A program made the translations under genes and the position numbers. Of a stretch of 64,000 nt of DNA, positions 9,475 through 20,931 are shown piece by piece. Position 1 is the first letter of the stretch. Each line of letters opens with the position of its first letter. The stretch is taken from assembly GCF_018687715.1 (NCBI RefSeq), contig NC_056766.1, forward strand, positions 44,866,933 through 44,930,932. The letters are read 5' to 3'. Source of the DNA: Carya illinoinensis. Taxonomy: Eukaryota; Streptophyta; Magnoliopsida; Fagales; Juglandaceae. Below the pieces are notes generated by a model. It did no database searches. It was not told where the DNA came from and saw only the letters and a program-made list of their open reading frames with translations.

Positions 9475-12400
9475 GTCTTCTAGTGTGGAATTGTCGGGGG
9501 CTTGGGAACCCTCGATCAATTCGTATCCTTAGGAAATTAACTAAGGAAAAGTTCCCCATGCTAGTTTTCCTTGTGGAAACTAAGTGTAACAAAGGAAGGA
9601 TGGAGGGCATTAGAAGATCGATAGGTTTTGATGCATGCTTTGACGTGGAGAGTGTGGGGATGAGTGGTGGGATCGCTCTGTTGTGGAAAGAGGAATGGCA
9701 GGTCAAAATAGTTAATTATACACGATGGCACATTAGTGCAATGATCACTGGCAAGGACTCAGCAAGACCCTGGCTATTCATGGGCTTCTATGGCCACCCT
9801 GACAAAAGAAAAAGAGATGGCAGCTGGGAACTCCTCAAGGGGTTAAAACCTGACCCAACTACCCCCTGGTTGTGTGCAGGAGACTTTAATGAGATCTTAC
9901 ACCAAAGGGAGAAGGCTGGCGGACCAAGTAGACCATATATACAAATTGAAAAGTTCAGAAGGGTGATAGAACAATGTGAAATCAGAGATATTCCAGGTGT
10001 AGGCCAAAGTTTTTCCTGGTCAAATAACAGAAGAGGTGAAGGGCACACAAAGGAAAAACTCGATAGAGCAATGGCAAACAAACCATGGATGGACCTCTTT
10101 AGTGAAGCGAGCTGTAATGTAATGGCTGCTGTGAAATCGGATCACTCTCCAATCCACATCAGAATCCCATTTCAGACCCAAAGTAGTAGGAAAAAACAGA
10201 AAATTTTCAGATATGAAGCTGCATGGGAGGTTAGTGAAGACAGTGCTGCAGTCATAAAAACTGAATGGAGCAGGGTTTGGATGAGAAAAAACAAAGCTGA
10301 AACCATGAGAATGAAGCTAGAAGCATGCAAAAAGGGACTCATGAAGTGGAAAAAAGTTAAAAACCAGCAGGAGAACCAGAATTTGAACCAGCTCTGGGTA
10401 AAGATAAGTCAACTGCAAGACAAGGGCGATGGTACCCACGTAAATCAGATGCTGGCCCTGCAGAAACAAGCTGAGTCAGTCCTTGAGGAAAATGATTTAA
10501 AGTGGAAACAACGAGCAAAACAGCATTGGCTGAAGAATGGTGACAAAAATACCTCATATTTCCACATGCAAGCCACTCACCGAAGGAAGATCAACACAAT
10601 CAAATCCATCTTTGGACCACATGGCAACAAGGTCGTGGAGATAGAGGAGATTGGTTCAGCCTTCACAGGTTTCTTTTCAAACTTGTTCAAATCATCATTA
10701 CCGACTAATATTGAGGCGTGTTTATCTGTCATCCAACCAAAAATCACAGCTGAGATGGAGGTACAGCTTTGTAAAAAGTTTACTGAGGAGGAGGTCAAAA
10801 TGGCCCTTTTCCAAATGAACCCTCTCGCGTCACCAGGGCCGGATGGATTCCCTGCACAGTTCTTTTAGAAAAACTGGGATCTAGTAAGAAGAGATGTGTG
10901 TGATTTTGCCCTACAATTTTTGAATCACAGTGGCACTCTGAAGGAAGTAAACGACACGTATATAGCCCTCATTCCCAAGGTCAAATGTCCAGGAAGTGTA
11001 ACTGAATATAGGCCAATAAGCCTATGCAATGTACTGTATAAAGTGGTATCCAAGACTCTAGCTAACAGAATGAAACCTATACTACCTCAATTGATCTCGG
11101 TAAATCAAAGTGCCTTCGTTCCTGGTCGACTCATCTCAGATAACACATTGGTAGCCTACGAGGTCCTTCACTCAATGAATACAAGACTCAAGGGCAAAAA
11201 GGGTTTCATGGCCCTCAAACTTGATATGAGCAAGGCGTACGATAGGGTGGAATGGTCCTTCGTGAAAGCTGTGATGACCAAGCTCGGTTTCCCCTCCCGG
11301 TGGGTCAAACTGATACAAGAGTGCCTAAACTCAGTCTCCTACTCAATATTGGTGAATGGAGAGCCCTAACAGAAGTTTAAACCCACTAGAGGTGTTCGCC
11401 AAGGAGACCCAATATCCCCATACATCTTTATACTGTGTGCTGAAGCGCTATCAGCCTTACTACATCAAGCCGAGGAGAGAGGGGAAATTTCAAATGTTCC
11501 AATTGGGAGAGGTCCAACGAAAGTAAGTCACTTGTTCTTTGCAGATGACAGCCTTTTGTTCTGCCAAGCATCTCCGCTGGAAATCACCAAAATAATGACA
11601 ATTCTGGACATTTATGGGCAGGCATCGGGACAAGTACTAAATAGAGATAAATCCTCAGTCTTTTTCAGCAAGAACACCAAGCAAGAATTGAAAAACAGGG
11701 TACTTAGTCAGATTGGAATGAAGGCCACAGGCAATTTTGAAAAGTATCTTGGGTTGCCAGCCATGCTAGGTAGGACAAAAGTCAGAGCTTTCCACAACCT
11801 CATTGATAGAACTTGGTCTCGTATAGTAAACTGGAAGACCAACCAGCTCTCAGCAGCAGGTAAAGAAATTCTCCTCAAGGCTGTGCTCCAAGCCATTCCC
11901 CTTTATTCAATGGGCATGTTCTTACTACCTGAATCCATTACCACTAAACTAAACCAACTTCTTAGGAAGTTTTGGTGGGGATATAATGAAGATTCATCAA
12001 AGATCCAGTGGGTCCCATGGGACCAACTCAGCTTGGCAAAAGAGAATGGAGGACTCGGTTTCAGGGATCTCAAGGTTTTCAACCTAGCAATGCTTGCCAA
12101 GCAATGCTGGAGGATTGTCCAAGAACCTGCCTCACTAGTGTCTAGAGTTTTAAAGCAGAAGTACTTCCCCATGGGTGACTTTTTGGAAGCTAAAACAGGA
12201 GCGGGGCCATCTTTTGTTTGGAGAAGTATCATGGTTGGAATGGAAACACTCAAACCTGGACTAATGTGGAGAGTGGGTGATGGCTGTAGTATTAACATAT
12301 GGACAGCATGTTGGGTCCCATCCCTCCCATACCACAGAGTGATCTCATCAAGGGAGGAGGACTGCTGGTGTGAAAATGTATCGGACTTAATGCTGGCTGG

Positions 12401-13588
12401 ACAGAGGAGGTGGAACGAAGATTTACTCAGGGAAATGTTCTCAGTTGAGGAGTGCAAGGCCATAACTTCCATACCGATCAGTACAAGGGGCAGAGAGGAC
12501 AGATTGACGTGGAGTTTATCGAACAATGGGCTATACTCGGTAAGGAGTGGTTACCATTTCCACCAGCAGATGGAAACTGAGGAAATGGGCGAGAGTTCCC
12601 AGAAACAGGTAGAAAAGGATATGTGGAAACGACTATGGTCAATGAAGATTGCTCCTGCAGTCAAGCATTTTGTGTGGAGGGCCTGTAAGGAAGCTCTTCC
12701 TACCTTAGCCAACCTGAAAAGAAGAAAAGTTGTTGAAGAGAGCATGTGCCCAATATGCAAGCTGGAACCGGAAACATCTGGCCACGCACTATGGGGATGT
12801 GAGGCAGCAAGAGACGTATGGAACCAGGGAAGTGTAAAAACCCAGAAAATGTCTTTCCAACATGATCTTATTCTCAAAATATGGTCAAAGCTGAACCTAA
12901 AATGAACACTTCTGAACTGGAGGAATGTGCTGTCACAATGAGAGGCATTTGGTCCAGGAGAAACGAGAGTATGCATGGACAGGGTTTCAAACATCCAAAC
13001 ACAGTAGTACGGGGAGCCAAAGTTGAAATCATCAACTACAAGGAGGTAAACACTTCAAGGAAGGAACACATGATGCCTACTATTCAGGATGCACGGCAAT
13101 GGAGGAAACCATCTAGGGGAACGTACAAGGTCAATTGGGACGCTGCCCTCAACTCTGAAGCAGGTACAATGGGACTGGGGGTGCTGGTTAGAGACTATAA
13201 AGGCCATGTGATTGGTGCTCTGAGAGCACGAAGGCCTCTAGCGGGGAATGCTCTAGAAGCAGAAGCCTATGGAACTGTCTTAGCAGCCACTTTCTGCAGA
13301 GAACTAGGACTCAAACAGCTTCATCTGGAGGGGGATTCACAGCTGGTGATCAACCTGTTGAAGGGTACAGAGAGAAACTGGAGCCTGGGGGGCCTCCTAG
13401 TTGAAGATGCAAAGTTGGTTTTATCCAGTTGTGGAAGCTGGAAAGTATCGCATGTCCGTAGAGAAGGCAACCAAGCTTCTCACAAGCTAGCTAAATCTGC
13501 CTTGTTTCTTGATGATGATGTATATGACTTGGAAGAATGCCCTACGTGCATTCAATCCACTGTAATGTCTGAGTTGTTTTCAGCATAA
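9471..13588 (+). pseudogene. LINE-A ORF2: endonuclease / reverse transcriptase / RNase H
   Basis: ORF2 proteins nick target DNA and copy the element RNA there. The order seen is an AP-type endonuclease (starts SLLVWNCRGLG; GDFNEI; SDHSPI) at 9471-10180, reverse transcriptase from about 10820 with PGPDGF, LKLDMSKAYDRVEW, RQGDPISPY and a catalytic FADD box (11535-11546), zf-RVT at about 12610-12840, and plant RNase H at about 13110-13520 (NWDAAL, EGDSQLV). Breaks: in-frame TAG at 10866-10868, TAA at 11367-11369, and a frameshift near 12890 before the RNase H. Those are three inactivating changes in an otherwise full-length ORF2. Confidence 0.92.
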
Positions 13589-13689
13589 TCAATGATATTA
13601 AAATCCCATTTCAAAAAAAAAAAAATCATGTAACTAGTCCAACAATTACCAACGGTATAAACTCAAAACTAAAGCTCGGATTTCCTTAC

Positions 13690-14102
13690 CCAAATTTCAT
13701 TACGGTGATACAACGAAGAGTAAAAGGAAGAGAAAGAAGCTCCTTGAAAGGCGTCACCCTCTCTGTAACCGTAAGTACCATTCACCAGAGAGGTTCAATT
13801 ACAGAGAAGTCGGAGAAAGAAAGAAGAACAACAACCATTCTTGAAGAACAACAACCATTCTTAAGACATGTATCATATACATTTGTACATATATAAATTG
13901 ATTTAAAAAAAAAAAAAAAAACAAAGTGAACTCAATTGCAGCATATTGCCTGTGCTGCTTAATGGTTCAACCGATCTTGACTAAGAAACAAGTTATGGTT
14001 TCGTTTGCGCTCCAAATTCTAACCTCAAATTCAGCTCCTTCAGCCAACTGATCAGAAGTAGAATTCACCTGCAAAACTTTGACAAAAGATATATATTTTC
14101 AA
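13690..14102 (-). pseudogene. 5' leader and flank of a lost TNL gene
   Basis: On the minus strand this matches the region just upstream of and into the first codons of TNL-C (34470-34840). It includes the decayed leader (around 13700-13760) whose intact paralogs begin with Met-Ala-Phe-Gln and a Ser-rich run. Nothing of the TIR or later exons follows; LINE-A ends at 13623 instead. Read together with the downstream spacer, this is the footprint of a fifth TNL. Confidence 0.6.
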
Positions 14103-14279
14103 GAGAAATGATATTTGCAATCATGGTTGTGTAAGTACCGTGCAGTTTTTTTGAAAAAAATGAATTAATATGAGACCCACATAAAAAAAAAAAAACTAAC
14201 TTTTTAATCATGAATCTCACTCTTTTTCAAAATGATTACATGGCGTTTGCATACTCCATGACTGTATACAACATTACTC
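14103..14279. mobile_element. 177-bp Mutator-type MITE with 9-bp target duplication
   Basis: The ends are inverted repeats (GAGAAATGAT... against ...ATTACTC). The element is flanked by TATTTTCAA at 14094-14102 and 14280-14288. The paralogous spacer at about 34825-34840 has one TATTTTCAA and no element, a clean empty site. A 9-bp duplication fits Mutator-like transposons. Relatives sit in intron 1 of TNL-A and TNL-D. Confidence 0.88.
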
Positions 14280-14288
14280 TATTTTCAA

Positions 14289-14930
14289 ACTATTAACATA
14301 TATACTTCAAGCATCATCATTAATTAATTAATTCGGAGTGAATGGAAAAATTGTATCCGATGAAAACATTAAGTGGAAATTAGGTTTGTACGTGCATTAA
14401 CTTATAATTTTGCCATCATGAGTTGTGCAATTGATTGATAGGATTATTAATAGTACTGCTAATTAATTAATTAAGGTTTCAGTATAGAGAGAGAGAGAGA
14501 GACTCATAATTTAATCCATCATGTCTGTTTGGAGGAAAGAAAAATATAATTTTGTGTAGTACCAAGAAATACAAGAAAGGCAATTAATTAATCCAAATTA
14601 ATATCCCAATATCAGAAAATGCCATGATCACTTAACATATTAATTAGTTTGCCGTTTCTTCTAACAAAATTTATGAATGGAATATTGACAGATTCTCTGA
14701 ACAAGAAATCCTCAATACCATGACTAATATGTCTATGGTTGCAAATGCTTATGTTAACAATATTCTCAGTCAAACTGAGATAGCTGAATTATTAACTACT
14801 GGATTTTTTGGTATGCTTCGATTATATATATATATAAAAGAACCAATAAACCAACTAATTAAAGTGTATTAATTAAATTCCATATAATTTTCCTAGCTAT
14901 CGGAAAAATTGCAGCAAAGTTTTAATTAGA
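14289..14930. other. TNL upstream spacer, shared with 34840-35150
   Basis: Non-coding and AT-rich. It matches the flank upstream of TNL-C as far as about 14610. After that it carries about 600 bp, running into the LINE remnant, that is missing from the TNL-C flank. I see no gene. Confidence 0.5.
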
Positions 14931-15345
14931 AGAAAATAGAAGAATTATCTGTAATACTTGCAAGTATATTTGGTCTAGAAGAAATAAAGTAGTTTTTGAA
15001 AATAAATTTGATAGTCCATGCATGTTTATTCACAAGGCTTTAGTAAACTTGAAAGTCTTTCAAGAAGCTGAGGAGGAAAAAAGAGAGCAAAAGATTGAAC
15101 CTGGCATGAGAGCTTTGATGGAATTGAGAGCTTCACAAAAATTAACATTGATGCAGCATTGAAGGGGAGATCATGCTCTCTTTGTGTGCATCTAAGAACT
15201 TTCTTGGAAGTGTTGAGTTAGCTGAAGCAAGTGCTATGTGTAAAGCAATAGAAACATGTAGAGATTTGCAGTTACATAAAGTAATTTTTGAAGGGGATGC
15301 ATGCAGATTTATCGATGAAGTAAAAAATGAGGCTGCAAGTGGATG
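14930..15345 (+). mobile_element. LINE RNase H remnant
   Basis: Broken frames read KYIWSRRNKVVFENKF and later ETCRDLQLHKVIFEGDA, typical of the end of the zinc-finger region and the RNase H domain of plant LINE ORF2. A shorter version of the same remnant lies at 35160-35330, so the insertion predates duplication of the TNL spacer. Confidence 0.65.
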
Positions 15346-18300
15346 GATGGGGCAACACCGAGCACACAACCATATCACAAACAACACCGAGCACATAAAC
15401 AAGTCCAGAGTAAAATCCTTAGACACGCCATGGATATCATGAAACCAATCCAATAAAAAAAAAACCCAAACAGGGGAATTTTATCAACGCAAAGACACTG
15501 ACCTGGTGCCTAGTAAGCCTTCTCCGAATTTCCCTAGCCTTCTTGGGATGCAGATCGAGAGGCAGGTACTTCTTCTTCTTTTAAACTTCCCTCATAGCCT
15601 CATTCTGCTTCCGTAAAATCAACATCAACACCTTTGCAATCGACAACCACATTTGAATTGCTCAAGTTTTGAGAGTGCCTCTTGTGTTGTGGATACTTGT
15701 TGAATTCCAAGTTGTTGTCTTTATCATCTTAGCGTCTCTTACAAAGTTGGATACCATTCGATGAATCTACTGAGCACTCCCCAACTATTAAACTCTCATT
15801 CTCTTTATGCTTATAGATTATGTGAACTCCGCAACTTTTAAACATCACTGCTTCTTCATTGCTATCAAATATAAACCTCATATTGTCTCCTGTTGGGTAC
15901 CGCAACCTTTGCTCGATACATTTTGAAAATGAGTAATTTAGATATACATGATCCCAGTCTCCTAATAATTCAAAATTTGCTTCTATAAGCATGTTATCGT
16001 TTATAGAAACACAAATACCAGAGGGGGAGTCATCTGAGTCGGATCCAAGAACAGCACAGAAGACAATTCCTATGATTTCATCCAAATACAAGGGCCCACT
16101 AATATTCAATTCACAAGAAGCATCACCATTTGAAGTTTCTTTAGTATGGCTAAACCAATCTGGAATCTTATTCCCTGGAAATATAATTCCACATGAATGG
16201 TCCTGAATATGTTCCTATCAAACATGTATCGTATATTTTCCATAAGCACAAGGCAATCCGCAAACATAAACACCTAAAAAAAACACAGAGAGAAATAGAA
16301 GCATACCTTAACAAATGAAGGATTTGGTGCCTGACTCCCTATATTTGCAACCAATTTATGGCAACCGGACAAATCAATCCATCTTAGCTCTCGCAAGCCA
16401 CATGTTGTATAGAATTGAAATTTTTTTGATACATTTGGGAATCTTTCCAAGGAGAAACACTCACTAGCATATAGCTCTTGTAAATTTGGTGGAAGATATA
16501 GAATTTCTTGAAGTTTCTTGCAATGCCACAATCTAAGAATCCTCAATTCAACAAAGCTTTTGATGCTCATAGGAAGGCTGACAATAACAATTCCAGATAG
16601 ATCTAACTCTTGCAAAGTGGATGTGCAATAAAATGAGAACTCGTCAAGATACCAATAAAGTGACGACAAGAGTTGTGGTAGTAATTCATCACTTGATTTT
16701 GGTTCAGACCTCTTAATCGTTCTGGATGTTGTTAGGTGTAGATATTTAAGCCCAGTGAAGTACCCAAAGGATAAATTTATTTCTTCTTTTGCAAGATTTG
16801 TATAATTATCGAAAGAAAGACTCTTTAGATGCTGCGAGTGAGGAACGTTGATTGGGAGACGCATCAGGTCCTTGCAGCCTTCTATATAAAAATGTTCAAT
16901 CCCAGTGAAGCATCCATTAGTACAGTCACTGACACAAAGCACCTTTAGATTTTGCAACTGATGAATGCTACTAGGCAGACAGATAAGTTTTGTGCATTGT
17001 CCCAGAAGTAACTCTTTAAGCTCAGGAGTGAGGTACCCAATGGATGAAGGCAATTCTTTTATTGCAGTGCCCCATAATGAGATGAAACATAAATATTCCA
17101 TTTTACACTCGATTTCTGGAAAGTTTTAAAGTTTTGAGCAACTATGAAGTGTAAGGACTTGTAGAGATCTCAACTTGAGATGCCTTGGAAAACTCTTCAG
17201 ATTGAAGTAGTGATAAAGACGCAAACGAACAAGCTTATCCAAGAATCCAACAGAATCATGAACTTCGGCTAAGTTTTCACAACCCCTAATATCCAATTCC
17301 TGTAAATTTGAGCAACTTGAAAGATTCGAGATTTTGGTTAAGAACTTGCACTCATAAAATTTCATTATCGTCAAGTTCTGTTGAAAAACAACGAATATAT
17401 ATTAACCTGGGGGAAATTCACATGATCACATGGGTTTAAAGAGAGGAAATATTGAAAGTAATAATTGTACCTTAAATTGGCCGCTAATGTCCTTGATGCG
17501 GCCTCTATACAGTTGAAAATCAATGAGCTTCTCTCCACGGAAATTGGATGGCAAAGATTGTAAAGGACAATTTGACCAATCAAGCACTCTTAATTCATTA
17601 GAAAGATAATTAAGTGATCTTCCAGAAAAGCGTACACCATGGCTTATAAAAAATTTGAGTCTTTTCATCTTTGCAAATGATTTGGGACTCAAGCATATCA
17701 TGTCATGATCATCGCCCTCAGGCAGAACCACTTTTATCCCCTCAACGTTGTTTGTTCCCTAATGAGACAATTCATAAGAGTGCCAGTAAAAGTATTTAAT
17801 CACCTTCAAAATGTGTCATTATTAACTATTCATCATTATATATCTTTAAAGCACATTTAAGTATGAGGATTTAATGATTCCCCTAGTTATTTAAATACAT
17901 TACTTTAATTTGGAAATATAAAAAAAATGATCACATTATCTATCTATACATATATGATATTTTATTTAATATGCAGTTCTTTTCCACTTGTTATGAAAAG
18001 AAATTCAATACTTTTCATGTGAGTAAAAAGTGTTCAATTAAAAGAGCTTTAAATTTAAGCTTTAAATTTAAGAACTTACTGCATTTTCCTCCAGTACATG
18101 GCGAGCATCTTCATAAAACCATAATCTACTACGTGCACCTGGTTTATTGCGTGATTCCTTTTGGATAATTTCTCTGCCCATGTTTTGTAGCAAGTCATGC
18201 ATCCACAATGTATTGTGAATAGTAATTGTAATGAGACACTTATCTGTAAGCCTTTTGATACCATATTCCGGAGAGAAACCACAGCTATCTAATATTTTAA

Positions 18301-19495
18301 CGACATAATCCAAGTGTTGTCCTTTGAAAAAAAAAGCAATATCGAGGAAAATCTCCTTCTCATTATCATCTAATCCATCGTAACTTATACTTAGTACTTC
18401 TTGAATATTTTTGTTAGGAATTCGTTTATACTTATCCAATGTACTTCTCCAATGATTTATATTCTGACCCCTTAAATCTGAGCCTAACACTTTTAAAACT
18501 AGTGGAAGGCCCTCAGCGTATTGCATTCCTTGCTTAGAGAGTTCAACATAATCTTCAATAGGTTTGTCTTCTTCAAAAGCATGCCAACTAAAGAGCTCAA
18601 GAGCTTCATTATGATCCAATCTCTTTACTTCATATTTTGAATCAACTATAGAGATATTTAATAAATGTTGATCTCTTGTTGTTATGATGATTCTACTTCC
18701 TGGACCAAACCAATCACAAGCTCCAGCTAATGTTTCTAGTTGGACCAAGTCATCCACATCATCAAGAATTAGGAGAACCCTTTTAGAGCAAAGTCTATGC
18801 CTAATTACATTGATGCCTTTGTCAGTATCATGACATTCCAAACTTATTCCCAAAATCTCATAAAGAAGTGTCTTTTGTAACTGGATCAGACCTCCTGCTT
18901 TTGAAATTTCTCTAATGTTTTTCAAGAAACAACTTCCTTCAAATTGATAAGAAATCTTATTATAGACCTCTTTTGAAATAGTTGTCTTACCAATTCCATC
19001 AGTTCCAAATATCCCTACCATGCATATAATATCATTCTTTCCCATATTTAAATGTTGATAAATGTCTCGTACACGAGACTCTATTCCAACTGGATACTTA
19101 GCAACATTAAGAGGTGTATGATTTACCATTTTTGAGTCCACCCATTTAATGATATCTTGAATAAACTCTGATTCATCCCTATCAATATAAAAGACAAAAG
19201 AAATTTAAAAGAGTTAAGACTTTTCACTGTAATACACACATAAAGATGATTTAGTAACAATATCATTTTTTCTTTTTCTCTTCATATATTAAAAAATTAC
19301 AGTAGTAGATTACCATGCAGTTAAAGTTCCATTCTCAAATTTGTCCCTCCTTTAATTTTGAGAAGATTTTGATTTTGATTTTTTCACGTTCTTCTGATAT
19401 GTTTCTCCTATAAACTTCGTGTGAAATTAGTATGGTAGTACGATATTAACCCTTAGTAAGAAAAGATTTCTAATTTAAGTATGGTATATATGCAT

Positions 19496-19514
19496 AAAAC
19501 TCAATGCTGAAAAA
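19496..19514. other. Left target-site duplication of LINE-B
   Basis: AAAACTCAATGCTGAAAAA here is repeated after the A tail at 25161-25179. The unoccupied paralogous site in TNL-C intron 1 (around 33890) reads AAAACTCAATGTCGGAAAG once. Confidence 0.9.
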
Positions 19515-19612
19515 AAAAATACTGAAATCTCTCAGAGAGAGAAAAAGTTCTCCGACAAAAGAACCTTTTAGGCCTCCCCCTTCGAGGGTCTTCGTACTGT
19601 CAGGGCCACCCT

Positions 19613-20931
19613 ATGGCCCAGCTGTGCGGCCCCATGCCGGCTGGCAAAGCTAGAACTTTTGCTGACCTGGTGTCGGCGGTCCCACAGCCTTTGCCGGAGG
19701 TTCACCTTCCGATGAGGCCTCCTAAAATCATTGACGGACAGGTCTGCTTCATGTTCTCCAAGGAAGAAATGGCAGCTTCGGCGGCTCCCTTCAGGTTCTC
19801 CCTGGTTCTGAAATTTCTTAGACAGAGACCATCTCTTGACGCCATAAGGATGTTTATACGTAACAGATGGGGTTTAGGGGGGAATGCGGTTGTTTCTTCC
19901 TGAGCAAAAATAAGCATGTTTTTGTACGACTCACGTCGGAGGAAGACTTCAACAAAGCCTTCTCTTGGGAGACGAGTGAGGTTAACGGAGTTCCTTACAG
20001 AGTCTTTCACTGGACGCCGGGCTTCACGGAAGGGGAGGAGTCTTCGATAGTCCCGGTTTGGGTCATGCTTCCAGGCTTACCACCGAACTATTACCATGAC
20101 TCCATCCTCAAGATCTTAATGGCACCACTAGGTAATTTCATTCGGTCTGATAACTCAACACGCTGCGCGACGAGAACGGATGGCGCCCGAGTGTGTCTGG
20201 AAATGGATGCATCCCGGCAGCATCTGGACTTTTTTTGGATAGGTGCACCGGGGTCTGGCTTTAGACAAGAAGTTGTTTTCGAGACCCTGCCGGCTTATTG
20301 TTTACGTTGTAAAATGCAGGGACACAACCAAAAAACCTGCAGGAAAGACAAGAGCAAACCAGATCCTATTATAGTACGTATTCAGGCAGCAAAGGAAACC
20401 AATGAGGTGTTACCGAATGTTGTAGACGGGCCAGTTGACGTGGGAGGCATTGAAGTAACAGAGCTTGATGCTGTGGAAGACGTGGGAGAACCCATTCGGA
20501 CTGGAGAGGAGAACGTGAAATTGATTCCTCAGGAGGGAGAGCAGCGGGAAGAACAGGGCAGACAAGGGCTAGACAGCATGACCTCCCCTGTCGAAGTGGG
20601 TAACAGGTGGGTAGACTCACAGGACATTGTTCCAGATAGTCTGATACAACCTCAAGAAGAAGTTAGAAGGGAGGAAGACCTTGTTCTTATAGAAGATATA
20701 CCGGTGGAGGACTGGGGACAAGAGAACCAAGTGGGTGAAATGCTGGAAGAGATCCATTCAATGTCTGATCAGGAAGCGGGTGAAGTGAACGCCATATCAG
20801 GGATGGATAAGGATTACATGTCTGAGGGAGGAAACAGTGGAGGAAAAAATAAAGGAAAAAGGAAAGACAGCCTAAGTGCAACCAGAAGCACCAAACGGGT
20901 AATTACCCGACCCTCAAAACTAAATTTATGA
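19613..20931 (+). pseudogene. LINE-B ORF1 (DUF4283 and zinc-knuckle protein)
   Basis: An RNA-binding partner protein for retrotransposition. The first part (19613-about 19900) and second part (about 19867-20931) are in different frames because of a single-base indel near 19900. The N-terminal half is DUF4283-like (DFNKAFSWE, IVPVWVMLPGLP). A CCHC-type knuckle follows (CLRCKMQGHNQKTC, about 20298-20340), then a long acidic, Glu-rich tail and a basic end. The stop TGA (20929-20931) overlaps the ORF2 start in ATGA. Confidence 0.9.

Larger units (their letters stand above)
9200..13623 (+). mobile_element. LINE-A, 5'-truncated plant L1 element
   Basis: It contains the tail of ORF1, a complete-length but broken ORF2 (endonuclease, reverse transcriptase, zinc finger, RNase H), a 3' UTR of under 30 bp and an A tail ending at 13623. 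The 5' boundary is uncertain (between about 9010 and 9240) and I could not find a target duplication. The 3' end lies just before the TNL spacer remnant at 13690-15345, so the element may have joined or replaced the body of a lost TNL. Confidence 0.85.

Noticed and set aside
15173..15442. Small standalone RNase H gene
   Set aside because: It lacks the start and catalytic set of a functional RNase H, is broken upstream, and is duplicated as a LINE relic at 35160-35330.
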